From NCBI GenBank assembly GCA_964036195.1, contig OZ038457.1:4746635-4810634 (forward strand): a stretch of 64,000 bases of DNA. Direction: 5' to 3'. Of this stretch, positions 20,643 through 33,100 are shown one piece after another. A model generated the notes under the pieces. That model ran no database searches. It was given only the letters and a program-made list of their open reading frames with translations, and was not told the origin of the DNA. This stretch comes from Sphaerolaimus hirsutus (Eukaryota > Nematoda > Chromadorea > Monhysterida > Sphaerolaimidae). The position numbers were made by a program, and so were the translations under genes. The stretch's first letter is position 1. Each line of letters begins with the position of its first letter.

Positions 20643-22121
20643 TACCGTAAATCCTCGAATAAGTCCCCCCCCTCGAATAACTCCCCCCCCTCGAATAACT
20701 CCCCCCCTCGAATAACTCCCCCCTGTAAACTGACTGAGGAATAAATAACTCCCCCCTCGAATAACTCCCCCCTCTTTTATGGGTGGGAACGAAGTGCACA
20801 TATAAAAAACGTATATATGTATAGGTATGTTCATTAAAAGCATTCATAATTTTGCAGTTTATGCACACTAGCATTGATTTTATTGCATGAATTACGAGAT
20901 TTGAATCTGTATACTTGCCCACCCCAGCAAAAGTGACGCTTTCAAGTGGCTTGGGTGACTCTTTTCCACCTTTGATGTCTTCCGTCATGCGAGCCTGCGC
21001 ATCGTCACTGCGTCGATGCGCTCACATTACAAATAACTCAGTCCCCCAAAGTGTACATTCACTCGCCACCTTCACTTTTAATTTTGGCTGGCGGCACAGC
21101 CCTTTGTGTGGACAGCACTAAATGAACTGACGGATAATCCGGTACGCACACAACATTATGCACATGTTTTTTACACAAATATGATAGGTAACACACAATT
21201 TTAAGTGGCTACGGAACTAAATTGTCGGCTGCGGCATATTTGATCAGCTGTCAATTATCAGATAAATTGTAGAAAATCACTACTTCTGGGGGGGGGGGGT
21301 GAAGTGGGTGGAATATGGCACAATAGCCACCGTTATCAAATTATTCAGTCATTTCTCACTTTTTGAATGTGTTTTACATTTATCCCTCTTATGTTTTTTT
21401 CTATGTCATGTAAAATTTATCTTTTATCAGGTAGATTTGCAAACATGGCGTCCCGGCCTTGTTTGCGTGATAATGGGGAGCCTCTTATTGCCATATTCCA
21501 CCCTAGTAAATACCATGGCAATATTTCTGCTGATATGCATGGCGGCGGTGTCGGCGAGCCCAATTTCGTGGCCCAATCATGTAAAACGTTGAAACAATTG
21601 ATGTGATAAATATTTACAAATATCTCAATTTATACCTAAATACGTCGGTAACAATAAAGGCAATATTGAATGTGTGTGAGTAATTGCGGCATTAGTAATA
21701 GTGGCATAGTCGCAGTGTGGCAAATAGATCACATAAAGAAAACAAAAAGCCCTTTGATACGTGCCGTCCCGACCCCTAACCAACAAATGTCAATGGGCAT
21801 CTTCGTAAACCATTCCAAGACAGGGTAGGTCATATTACGGTGGGAACACACGTTGGATCAAAAGGTTCCCAAGCGACGCGCTTGGCGTCTGTTTTCCCAG
21901 GGTGGGCAAGTACACATAATGCGAGATTTCTATTCTGGCTCACACGTTTATGCAGTCTACCTAACACCATTCAGATGATGTACTGATCAAGTATTTTACT
22001 CAATATTCCGACGAAAAAATAACTCCCCCCCTCGAATAACTCCCCCCTCAAATAAGTCCCCCCTCAAAAAATTCTGAGGAAAAAATAACTCCCCCGGGGA
22101 CTTATTCGAGGATTTACGGTA
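20643..22121. mobile_element. TIR element with CTCGAATAACTCCCCC minisatellite ends
   Basis: The outer ends are inverted copies, CCGTAAATCCTCGAATAAG and CTTATTCGAGGATTTACGG, each flanked by TA, which suits a TA-targeting DNA transposon. Both ends continue into tandem copies of CTCGAATAACTCCCCCC (20650-20775 and 22010-22100). The interior of about 1.2 kb has no transposase that I can recognise. A short - strand frame near 20890-20990 (TFAGVGKYTDSNLVIHAI) is unassigned. The family name is not known to me. Confidence 0.7.
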
Positions 22122-22264
22122 GGTATTTATATTATCTATGCATCACACAAAGTTGAAGGTATGAGCGGATGGCTTTTGTTCAATGTTGTGCGGCTACGCG
22201 ACATCGCTCATTGATTTATAGATCGGTTCAAATACTGCACGATCTGTCCATTCACCCCCATTTC

Positions 22265-22632
22265 AGGTGCCACTCCCAGACTCAGTTAAAAACCCTGTAA
22301 AGTGTAAAAGACCCTGTAAAATGTCATGTGTCCTGTAAAAGACCCTGTAAAGTGTCAAATGTCATGTAAAAGACCCTGTAAAATGCCATGTGTCCTGTAA
22401 AAGACCTTTGTAAAGTGTCAAATGTCATAGAAAAGACCCTGTAAAGTGTTATGTGTATCCAAACATTTTTTATGGTATCCAAATCTTACTTTTTGACATC
22501 TGGATAAAGATCTGGATTTGAAATAAGATCTGGATACGATCAAATAAGATTTGGATAAACGTGACACTTTACAGGGTCTTTTACATGACATTTGACACTT
22601 TACAGGGTCTTTTACAGGGTCTGGGAGGGCGG
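22265..22632. repeat. CTGTAAAGTGTCATG foldback MITE
   Basis: It starts with GTGCCACTCCCAGAC and ends with GTCTGGGAGGGC. The arms are tandem ACCCTGTAAAGTGTCA units facing each other. The same family recurs at about 23500-23615, 27595-27770, 32125-32232, 37111-37304, 44315-44475 and 44780-44965. Confidence 0.75.
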
Positions 22633-23005
22633 TGCACTAGTACGCACAAATGCCCATTATGCACATTTTCCCGTTATTTCACTTGACACTTTTTCAAGTG
22701 ATTTTCAGATATGAGTGAAGTGAAAAAAGTTGCGAAACAACATTAGTGAACTTTTTCACTTCACTCATATCTGAAAATCACTCTAAAAATTGTCAAGTGA
22801 AAAACGGTGAAAAATTGCTATTTTTGACCGTTTTTTCACTTGACACTTTTTCAAGTGATTTTGAGATATGAGTGAAGTGAAAAAAGTTCACTAATGTCAC
22901 TGTGCAACTTTTTTTCATTTCCCTCATGTCTGAAAATAACTTGAAAAAGTGTCAAGTGGAAAAACGGGAAAATGTGCGTTATGGGCATCTGTGCGTAATA
23001 GGCCT
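22633..23005. repeat. Inverted-repeat element with TACGCACAAATGCCC ends
   Basis: The ends TACGCACAAATGCCCATTAT and ATGGGCATCTGTGCGTAATA are inverted. The interior carries mirrored CACTTGACACTTTTTCAAGTG and ATATGAGTGAAGTGAAAAA blocks. A related copy is nested at 23878-24292. Confidence 0.7.
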
Positions 23006-23827
23006 GCCCCTATCTAAAACCCTCGACGACTGTGTAATGTGTGTATTATTGTGCAATAAATTTTATGATGTTTTCCGCTGGTACTCACTAATAGTGATGG
23101 AAAACACCAAAAGATCTTTTTCTGTGGCGCCTTTGTCGCCTGGCGCGCATATTTACCTGACCTGAACTTTTTGAAATCTGGGCTTTCAGTTGTTCATATT
23201 TTTTCTGAATCCACGAAAGAGTAGATCAAGGTTTTTCGCAACAATTCCCGGCACCACTGTCTGACACTGTAAAGCATCAACTGTATACTATTCGTAAATG
23301 ATGGACAGAACACTATACAATGAAAGCTACCATATTTTGATGAATAAGGTTACGTGAAAAATTGTGAACCAAATTCACCCAAAGTGGGAGCAGCAATGTG
23401 ATCTGATGAGAAAAGTTTTGTTCGTCTGTTTGTTTATACAGATGGAATATGGTAGATATTTATGATTGTAAGGTGTACCGTCAGTAGACTATAATGCAGT
23501 GTTAAATATCATGTAAAATGTCAAAACATTTTTAATGGTCATTTGACATTTTACACGGCCTTTGAAACTTTGCATGACATTTAAAAAATATTTCAGGGTC
23601 TGGGAGTGGCCCATGAAAGAATTAAGCATTATACACAAGCAAGGACGTCTGTGTGCCATTACGCATGTACACCCATCACACCTTTAGAATTGGCACACAT
23701 TTAATTTTACCTGGCATGCTGAAAATATACAATAAAACACATGACCCTGTGATTTTAAAGGTGAAATCTATAAAAAGTATGAAAATTAGCGACGATGGGT
23801 GAAAATTAGGCTAAAATTACTCAAAAG
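23006..23827. other. Intergenic stretch with diverged repeats, no gene seen
   Basis: It holds a mirrored CTACCATATT..AATATGGTAG pair (23325-23460), which recurs in diverged form near 27845-27975 and 30605, and a worn CTGTAAA-type MITE at about 23500-23615. Confidence 0.4.
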
Positions 23828-24701
23828 CAGGGCCGTATCCAGGGGGGCGGGGGGGGGGGGGGCTGCAGCGGCAGTGCACTTGTACGCACAAATGCCTGGT
23901 ACGCACAAACGCCCGGTACGCACAAAACTGTGCCCGCCACGCACATCTGCCCGGTACGAAATGAGATTATATTACATTTTGGCCATGTTTTTCACTTCAC
24001 ACTTGTGAGTAAAGTGAAAAAAAGTTGCGCAATGACATTAGTTAACTTTTTGTCACTTCACACATATTTGAACATCACTTGAAAAAGTGTCAAGTGAAAA
24101 AAACGATGGATAATGGCTATTTTTGACCATTTTTTTTCACTTGACACTTTTTCAAGTGATTCTCAGATATAAGTTAAGTGAAAAAAGCTGTGCAATAACA
24201 TTAGTGACCATCTGTCTGGTGCGCAAAGATCATCAGCCATGTAAGTACCGGGCGTTTGTGCGTACCAGGCATTTGTGCGTAGGAGGCCTGGCCCACTGCA
24301 GCCCCCCCCCTTTCCGGGGCGAGACCAGAAAGTGATCGGAAAATGTGACTTTTTTCAACATCAGCATAAAAATATTTGTGCGCAAGCACGCATTTTTCAC
24401 CACACATAAGGTATTATCATCAGATTCGCTCCATGTCGCTTAAGATTGTTATAAATACACTCAATGGTGTGCTTTTTGCTGTTTTTGTATGTATATTCAC
24501 ATACAAATACAGTGTTCCATGGCGCTGGCGCCAACGCCAATGGCGCCATGGCGCGGCACCTACTAATGGCGCCAGCGCCATGGCCCCATTCCGCCATTAT
24601 GTAAGGGTAAAATTTTAGGGGGGGCTGAGCCCCCCCCCCCATTCACCGGCCTCCGTAAACAAGCAGCCCCCCCCCGCTCAAAAATCCTGGATACATCCCT
24701 G
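23828..24701. mobile_element. hAT-like non-autonomous element (CAGGG family), copy 1, with nested insert
   Basis: The ends CAGGGCCGTATCCAGG and CCTGGATACATCCCTG are inverted. The 8-bp duplication CTCAAAAG is exact at 23820-23827 and 24702-24709. The interior has poly-G/poly-C tracts and a palindromic GGCGCCATGGCGCTGGCGC block at about 24510-24590. A second inverted-repeat element (about 23878-24292, TACGCACAAATGCC family) is nested in the G-rich end. There is no transposase. Confidence 0.9.
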
Positions 24702-24898
24702 CTCAAAAGCGCTCCAGATAGCTAGATATGCAGGATTTTGCATATGAAGGGTGTGCTTCTAAAAGTACCAATCTACAAAAAATCGATTTTGAGATAATCA
24801 CAATTGAAAGTTTGGAGTATGCAATACCCATACATGGGTATGGGAATTTTGGGTATGGGTATTTCAGCCATATTATTGGGTATACACATGCATGGGTA

Positions 24899-25336
24899 CA
24901 GGGACGTATCCAGGATTTTTGAGCGGGGGGGGCTGCTTGTTTACGGAGGCCGGCGAGGGGGGGGGGGCTCAGCCCCCCCCCCCCTAAAATTTTAGCTAGA
25001 TAGTGGCGGAATGGCGCTTGCGTCATTAGTAGGCGCCACGCCATGGCGCAAATGGCGTTCGCGCCAGCGCCATAGAACGCTGCATATGTATGTAAAAATA
25101 CATACAAAGCAGCAAAAAGCACAACATTGAGTGTATTTATAACGATGTGCGGCTATCTGTAGCAAATCTGATGATAGTACCTTATGTCTGGTGAAGAATG
25201 CGCGCTTGCGCGCAAAAATTTTTACACTGACGTTGAAAAAGTCGCAATTTCCGGTCACTTTCTTGTCTCACCCCGGGAAGGGGGGGGGGGCTGCAGCCCC
25301 CCCCCCCCCGCCCCCCCCCCCCTGGATACGGCCCTG
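24899..25336. mobile_element. hAT-like non-autonomous element (CAGGG family), copy 2
   Basis: 438 bp, CAGGGACGTATCCAGG to CCTGGATACGGCCCTG. The 8-bp duplication CATGGGTA is exact on both sides (24891-24898, 25337-25344). It is inverted relative to copy 1. Confidence 0.92.
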
Positions 25337-25454
25337 CATGGGTATAATTATTGTTTATAGACATAACACTAGCTATATAACATTTAGTGAATCATATTTT
25401 TTGTAGTACAGTATATTTTAAAGGAACAAATTGGTAATAGCATGTATTTAGATC

Positions 25455-26286
25455 TAGGGTTGGGACGATATATCGTATCGAATATCGAATATCGGATATC
25501 GACCATTTTTTCATATCGAATATCGAATATCGATATCGAAAATTTTGAAAAAATATTGAATATCGATATCGAATATCGACCATTTTTTCGATATTTTTCG
25601 ATATTCTGATAGTTGTTTTGACCTATTTATGATCCCCCCAAAAATGGCTGAAACCAGCAAAAAGTGGACGCTGCAGTAAACATGTGTATGCTTTTGAATG
25701 CACAACGTAATATATCATATAAATACCATACCATTTTCACATTGAGCTATCAAAAGTAGGATATCAATTCACTGGTAATGTATACACATCCTTACAACAT
25801 GTAGGCTATTAACACAGCAAACTGCAGCATGAGGAAACAATTTCAGCAAACCTTTGTGTGGCAGTGTGGTTAAAAATTTTTGGCTGTTTTTTATTATTAA
25901 TGACAACCTTTCAAAAATATAAGCTGGCTACCCTTAGTTACAAGTATGAACTGTATTTAAGTGTCTGCTGAATAATTTTTCACCTGATATAAGTTGATTC
26001 ATCCTGTTTTTATTCCATTCTCTGATTTTGATTGTTGTGAGTCTCATTTAAAAAGATGATCAACCATGTTTGTGACCAGATGTAAATACTACATGCCCCA
26101 CTGCACAAAAATATCGAAATATCGAAAATATCGAAATATCGATATCGAATATCGAGCATATTTTCATATCGAAAATCGATATCGAATATCGAGGGTTCAT
26201 ATCGTATCGATATCGAATATCGAGAATCAGAAAAAAATATCGAATATCGAATATCGATATCGAAAAGTCATATCGTCCCAACCCTA
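25455..26286. mobile_element. hAT-like element with ATATCGATATTCG simple-sequence ends
   Basis: 832 bp from TAGGGTTGGGACGATA to TATCGTCCCAACCCTA. The flanks TTTAGATC / TGTAGATC match at 7 of 8 bases. The subterminal 150 bp at each end are tandem ATATCGA units. The interior is unique AT-rich DNA. Confidence 0.82.
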
Positions 26287-26535
26287 TGTAGATCGGTACA
26301 TTTTAAAGCACAAAATCAGATAGATGTAGATCAGTACTTTTACCCATAGTAAAAAAGCACAAATTGAGTTTTTGCTGCTGATGATGCCAAGCTGACATCG
26401 GTACTTTTAGAAGCACAAAAAATAAAGTGCAGATCGGTACCTTTAGAAGTACAATTTTGAAAAATGTGTGTAGATCGGTACTTTTAAAAATACAAAAGCT
26501 GAAAAAGCTTGTAGATCGGTACTTTGAAAATTTCA
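26287..26535. repeat. GATCGGTACTTTTAGAAGCACA minisatellite
   Basis: About six imperfect copies of GTAGATCGGTACTTTTAGAAG.ACA with spacers of 25-40 bp. Single copies bound the composite element at 24755-24775 (inverted) and 27200-27225. Confidence 0.65.
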
Positions 26536-27307
26536 AAAACTGTATTTTGCAATTTTTTTGCTTTTTTCGACCCCCCATCAGGGGTCTCCAGGATTTTGGC
26601 CCTCGCGGGGGCTGGATAGATAGCAAATCGCTCCTCCGGAGGGATAGATAGCTGAAAAAATTTTCTGGGGGGGGGGGCTGGGGGGGGCTTGGGGGGGGGG
26701 GGCTGGCGGGGGCACAATATATGGGCTTTTTCAAGGTAAAAAAGGCAGAAAGGGGGAAAAATCGGTAATAATCAGTTAAAAGTAGCCAAAAGTAGGTATA
26801 AAATGGCTAAAAATAGGTATATAACGATGTATATAGCCGGGAAGCACTATTTTGAAGGTGAAAAACTAAAAAAAGGTGCAAAAATGCGTGATTTTGAGCG
26901 AAAGTTGGGGCAAAATTTCTCAAAAACAACTCCAGATAGATAGATAGCTGAGCGATTTGGGGGGGTCTTTGGGGGTAGTAGCCAAAAATTTTGCCTCGGG
27001 ATAGATAGATAGCTGAGCGGCCTCCGGGATAGATAGATAGCTGGCCGATTTGGGGGGGGCAGCCCCCCCCCCCCCTAGGAGACCCCTGCCCCCCATATCT
27101 CAAAATTGAATTTCGCACCCCCCACATACTATATATATTTTTTGAAGTGCATTTTTATGGGGACCCCAAAAATGGTCCTAACTCAAATTTGAAAAAATTT
27201 GTAGATCGGTACTTTTAGAAGCACACCCTTCATATGTGCATTGGCCCAGCATGAACACTTGGCATAGTATTCTTTAAAGACAGCTGGGCGGTTTGGGGTG
27301 TGGTTAC

Positions 27308-28565
27308 TAACGATGGCAAAAAAAGATTCGAAAATTTTGAAAACATTTTCGAATTTTCGAATTTTTCCGGAATTTTCGAATTTTTATTTCACCCCTAAAA
27401 AAAACACTTAAAAATCGATTTATTTTTCAAAAATTTCGAAAATTCGAAAATTCGAAAATTCAAAAATACTTTTCGAATTTTTCAGGCAATTCAAGGCACT
27501 CTTAAGTTCAACGTACTACATACAACGACAATTGATTTGCGGTGCTTATGAAAAAGCGAAACAAAACAGAAAACATGTCCAAAAACGCTGAAATGTAAAC
27601 TGCCCTGTAAAATGTGAAATGTCATGGAGAGTGTCAAAAGTTATGAAAATGCCCTGAAAAAATGGCTAACATCTTTGCCATTTTCCACAGCATTTCCATG
27701 ACTTTAGACATTTTGCATAACATTTGACATTTCACAGAGCATTTTACAGGTGTCTGGGACTGCACATAGGAACTGCACATATTTATAAGTAAAAGAGATG
27801 TGATCAAAGATATACTCCAGCGACATTACACTTTACAATGAAACCTACCATATCCCATCTGAATAAAAGAACAAACATAAAATTTTTTCATCATATTAAT
27901 GAAATTGCTTTGATAAATATGATTGAAAAAATTTTTGTTTGTTATTTTATTCAGATGGGTTATGGTAGATTTCATTGTAGGAATGTCGCTGGAGTATATG
28001 AGTGGTTTTGAGTATTGGTTTGAGAAGTACCCATATTTCGTGCAGTTAGCACTGTATGCACTGAGTACGCTCACTGTGCTATACTCAGGCGACAAAACAC
28101 CCTACATTTTTCTGGTGGTAACAATCCATCATGACGTCATAGCCGCAGTCCGCAGTGAACTTACGGCTGACTGAACTGGTTCGGCGTCAGTATGAAATGG
28201 AGTGGAGTGGTGAATCAGTTCACAAGTTTTCAGTTGGCTGTCTGCCAGCCAAAGATATAAATCATATCTATTTGTAGATTAGCATGTCTGCCAAGTATAG
28301 CCACTTCCAAAACAGTCCAAATTATGTATTTAAAGCTTCAGATTCAATATTTTGCCAGAAAAATTCGAAAATTATTTGAAAAAATTCGAAAAATAGCCAA
28401 AAAAAAATTCGAAAATTGCCAAAAAAGATTCAAAGATTCAAAAATTCGAAAATTAAATTCGAAATTCAAAAATTAATTCCAGGAAAAATTCGAAAATTGG
28501 AAAATTCATTTAGGAAAAAACACTTAAAAATTTAAATACTTTTTTTGGAGGGTTTGCCATCGTTA
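27308..28565. mobile_element. hAT-like element with TTCGAAAATT simple-sequence ends
   Basis: The ends TAACGATGGCAAA and TTTGCCATCGTTA are inverted. The 8-bp duplication GTGGTTAC is exact at 27300-27307 and 28566-28573. The ends are filled with TTCGAAAATTC units. The interior holds a CTGTAAA-type MITE (27595-27770) and an inverted pair around ATACTCCAGCGACAT (27812-28000). No transposase is recognised. Confidence 0.88.
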
Positions 28566-28666
28566 GTGGTTACCCGCACCATTTCTCACCCCTGTGGGTA
28601 TAATGTATCTACAATGTTCTACATGCGTGATGGGTTTACATGCGTAATAGGCATGATCCGCAAGAA

Positions 28667-29035
28667 TGTATCCAGGGGGGCTGCAGCCCCCCCCCGTTCC
28701 CGGATGAGACCGAAAAAAATCGAGGAAAATGAAGTTTTCAGATGTTTTGTGAAAAATTTGCGTGCGAGCGCACCTTTTTCCACTGTACACAGGAATTATC
28801 AAAGAATCGGTCCCTGTATCCTCAAATCGCTGTAAAATACATTTAATTTAATTTGTGCCTTGATTAATAAATTTAATCTCTCAATATGTATGTATACCGA
28901 GGCGCCCACAAATGGCGCCAGCGCCATGGCATCGTTTCTTCAGAAAATTTTAGGGGGGGGGGGGCTCAGCCACCTGTTCGCCGGCCTCCGTAAACAAGCA
29001 CCCCCCTCCGCTCAAAAATCCTGGATACGTCCCTC
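28667..29035. mobile_element. Worn hAT-like element (CAGGG family), copy 3
   Basis: It shows GTATCCAGGGGGGCTGCAG at the left and AAAATCCTGGATACGTCCCT at the right, with the same internal GCGCC block. The terminal bases and target duplication are lost. Confidence 0.65.
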
Positions 29036-29084
29036 TACACAAGCATGTATGCAACCAATATTGTCCGCATCATTGCTGTTAAAA

Positions 29085-29575
29085 CGTATTTACGTTTACT
29101 CGATAAATATGGATACTCGAGTACTGCGTCAATACGTTTACGTTTCCTCCCGAAAAAAATACCGGTACTCACTTACTCACGTATTTTTGAAAGTACGCGA
29201 GTACAGAAAACGTATTTTAAACAGGCTTTTTATAGGCTTTTTCAAGGCATAAAAGGAGAGAAATGCTAAAAATAGGAACAAAATATCCAAAATAGCATAA
29301 AAATAGGCCAAAACACATTAAGTAGTGTATTTGATGGTGAAAAAGTTCGAAAACTAGAGATTTTGAGCGAAAATTGGGGCCAAATTTCTCAAAAATACCC
29401 ACTTTTACGTTTTCTGGGGACAAAAGTAATTTACTCACGTTTACTCATGAGTAAAAGTAAAAAAATATATACTTTTTCTGTACTCACCTGTGAGCAAAAA
29501 TAAATACATTACGTTTATGTTTACTTTCGTAAAAGTTCAGTACCTTTAACAACTCTGCTCCGCATTGGCGCTTCA
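29085..29575. repeat. Second copy of the ACTCGAGTAC dispersed repeat
   Basis: It matches 18905-19287 block by block but is longer and diverged. Confidence 0.6.
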
Positions 29576-30130
29576 ACACAGCGACAGCATCCCTCATGCA
29601 CCCTGATAATCACATGTTGAAATGCCGAATGTGAACACATTTGCTTTCAATAAACACATTACACTTTCAAAATACACCACTCACTTAAAATACACTGCAA
29701 ATTTAGCTGTAAAATTACATCAGTGTAAAATTACATCAGTGTTTCATAAAATGTAAAATGTAAAATACAACTAAACTAAATACTTAATACACGACAGTGT
29801 ACGCATCCAGGCCCGCTCAATGTTTCATAGTCGAGCAAAACCCAGATTTTTGATGCAAAAAGCACTCACGTTTCTAGTTTCTCGCATAAGTAGTTGTCAT
29901 CAAAAAGCGTCATCAAAAATTTAAACACATGTGTTTGCATACAACACAATTGTGAAGTTAACATTATTTGCACAACTATTGTTGTCAAATTTGTTCGTGT
30001 TTTGCGACCTACTATTTTGACAGTAAAATTGACTGCGCTCGTTAGACTACTGGTGATTTATTTCACTCAACAAAACATTTGCGCCATTCATAATCTATTA
30101 AAAAGAGTTACGGTGGTATCGCAACGAGGA
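29576..30130. promoter_or_regulatory. Upstream region of the GSTO gene
   Basis: AT-rich, with no ORF of note. It must contain the promoter and 5' UTR. I see no clear TATA box. Confidence 0.35.
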
Positions 30131-33100
30131 ATGGCTTTGATAAATGGCAACTCGAAGTCGCTTGGAAAAAGTGAGATTTAATGTTTACCGATTCAGTAAT
30201 TAGACTGGAATTGTCAAATTTCAAGTAGTTTGAATTTCTCTGGCAATATTTTAATTGGAATTAGAAAATGAACTTATCACTCATTGAACAAATGCATTTG
30301 AATGTTTTAAAGAAATTTATCACCTAACAGAGAGCGGGATTGGACCATTTATTGTCTCTTTAATTGCAGTTGTGAAACAATAAAACATACTGTATTTACA
30401 TTAAAAAAACATAAAATAATACAAAAAATAGGCGACGCCCTGCCGCCGGCACTCGACGCAAAAAATGTGCGAATTTTTAGCAGTCGCTTCTGTCCGTTTG
30501 CGCAGCGCGCCCGCCTTGCCGCCGCAATCAAACATATCCCGTTAGCAGTTTTTAAAAAAACTTTTTTGGAATAAAATGCGCATACTCGACGGACGTCGCA
30601 CTTAGTATGGAAACCTACCATGACCCATCTGAATAATGAACCAAATTTTGTTACAGTTTTTCGTCATAATATTTCGTTTTTATTACGGAATAATTTGAAA
30701 TTTATCACAAGATTTTATTCATTAAATTATTGTAGGATTCTGCGCATACTTTTCGGTCCGCCGAATATGTATTCATTTATTTGAAATTGTGATTTGTCGC
30801 GATTTTAAAACTATTTGAGCCACCCCCAATGTCAAGGTCCGAGGTGGTAAACGTGGACCTCAACAGCAAACCAGACTGGTTTATTCAGCGGTCACCATTT
30901 GGCACCGTGCCAGCACTCGAGTATGATGTTAGTTCAGTTTACTAGTGTTTATGTAAAGCTGATATGGGACCATTTCGCACCATGTCAAGGGATGAATGAC
31001 TGACAAAGCAGTCACTCCTGCGAAATGTCACAGGAAATGTCTCAAATTCAATATTTTTATTGTAATGACAGAATGAACTTATCACTCTATGAAAAACGAA
31101 TTTGAATTTTTTTAAATAAATTTATCACCTAACAGAGAGCGGGATTGGCCCCCGATCCAGACCATTTATTGTCTCTTTAATTGCAGTTGTAAAACAATAA
31201 AACATACTCTGTATTTACATTTAAAAAACATAAAATAATACAAAAAAATAGGCGACGCCCTGCCGCCGGCGCTCGACGCAAAAAATGTGCGAATTTTTAG
31301 CAGTCGCTTCTGTCCAATTCAAATTCCAAATTCAACTTTCAATGACAGTCAATTACCAAGTGAATATTCACATGCTTTGTAAATTTCAATTTTGAAGTCA
31401 CATTTCATTAAAAAATGTTTAACTTTTCAAAGCTTGCCAATTTTTAAGGTGCAGGGCCAGCTGCAGTAGAAAGTACCACATACGTAAAATCTAAAACAAG
31501 GATATCAAAGTGGTGGGTGAAATGCATTTTCTCTCAGAAAAAGTCACTCACATTTTGCACGTCGCCTGAAAAAACTCCAATTTTCAATAATTTTACTGCG
31601 AAAAGTTTACAAGATGCGGGACTAGCGCGCAAATTTTACAAGGTGCGGGACTAGCCCCAGGGATTAATGAAGCCATAACTACCCACTCAACCCCCCCCCC
31701 GCACAGAACACGGTAGTATTCGACTCGCCCATCTGCGTGGAGTGGCTGGACAACAGGTTCAAGCACTTGGAGCCCCAGCTCATATCGCCCAACCCCAACG
31801 TGGTAGCGCACCAGCGAATGATGGTTGAGAGGATGCCCACTTTGGGCAGGTGGTCCAGAGTGGCGCTGGGCAAAAAGGAAAATATGGAACAAGCGGTGAC
31901 GGATTTGAAGGGCGCTTTCGCCACTGCCGAGCAGCTGTTGAAGGATCGAGATTATTTTGGAGGTAATTAGGTTGGATTTTGTGGGAAACTGCTGATTTAG
32001 CGGCATATCAGGTGGCAAAAAGTGAGACGGAAAAGTTGTAAGTGAAAAGTAACCTGACGTCGTAAGCGATAAAAATATGTGGAAATTGTACTTGTGACCT
32101 TACTTGTCTGTCCAGATGTGTGTGCAGGGGGCCACCACACACCCTGTAAAGTGCAGTCATGTAAAATGTCAATTAAAATAAGATGTTACTACTTTTGACA
32201 TTTGACACTTTACAGGGTGCGGGACTGCAATGGCAATACTACACATTTCAAATGAAAACGTTTTTTGGTAACAACAGCTGTCATTTCGCTGTACACCTCA
32301 GTCGGACACAAATTCAACAGTAGCAAAGGCAGTGCACAACTCGATTAAATGCTACAGCCACGCAAGAACTACAAAAATATATTCGGGCAACCCAACATCC
32401 AAAGCCCACAAAATCGGGCAAACCGAAAACCTCCAACCAAACCCAACCCTCTCAAACCACCGCAGGCACGTCGATCGGCTGGGCAGACGTGATGCTGTGG
32501 CCGCACTTCGAGCGGATACCCGTGCTCGACTTGCTCGTGCCCGACGCCAAGGAAAAGGTGGCCGATGTGTTGGCAACGTGCCCGCGGGTAGTTGGCTACA
32601 TGAAAAGAATGATGCAACATCCCGATATTAAGGTGGGCTTTTTGGCTGGTTATTGGGGAGTTTTTTAAACACGTTAATGGGGTGTTAAAACACGGATGTG
32701 TATGACAGTTGACGGATGGTCAACTGAATTTTTACTTTGCGGGAAACTGTGTACCAAATAAATGCTCTTGCACACCCGAGGTTTTAAGAAAAACACTTGC
32801 ATAAAGCCTTAGGTGGGGAGAGTTATTTGAGGGTGGGACTTTAATCTGAATAAAATTGAATTTGAAAGCTCATAAAATATAATTTGTGATGGCACTTGAC
32901 AAATGAGGTAAAATACGTATTTAGGCTAGTTTTTCAGAGGATATCCCCAAGTTTGCTAAGTGAAACAAGCCGGGGTAGTAAGTAGGGTTCAAACGCGATC
33001 CCGGATCTCGAAACTTTTCGGCATTTTGCGGTCCCGATGCACCAATCCCGATCCGAATGATGAAAATCCCAATCCCGGTCCCGAAAAGTTTCAAACTGCG

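Larger units (their letters stand above)
24739..27236. mobile_element. Composite inverted-repeat element hosting nested hAT-like insertions
   Basis: CATATGAAGGGTGTGCTTCT at 24741 is inverted at its right end (AGAAGCACACCCTTCATATG), and both flank the AGTACCxATCTAC block. Inside lie a CAGGG-family hAT element (24899-25336), an ATATCG-rich hAT element (25455-26286), a minisatellite and G-rich tracts. The outer termini have no target duplication that I could confirm, so the limits are approximate. Confidence 0.5.

Noticed and set aside
20442-20988. Gly-rich - strand frames with GGSYSRGG repeats
   Set aside because: Translation of the CTCGAATAACTCCCCC minisatellite, not a protein repeat gene.
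25455-26286. Regularly spaced ATATCG repeats suggesting a CRISPR-like array
   Set aside because: Units have no spacers and lie within an element with inverted termini and near-matching 8-bp flanks. This is a transposon in a eukaryotic genome.
28545-28835. Frames across the G/C-rich tracts (also at 26303-26734, 24703-25122, 39886-40119)
   Set aside because: Gly/Pro-rich frames produced by poly-G and poly-C runs of hAT-like elements.
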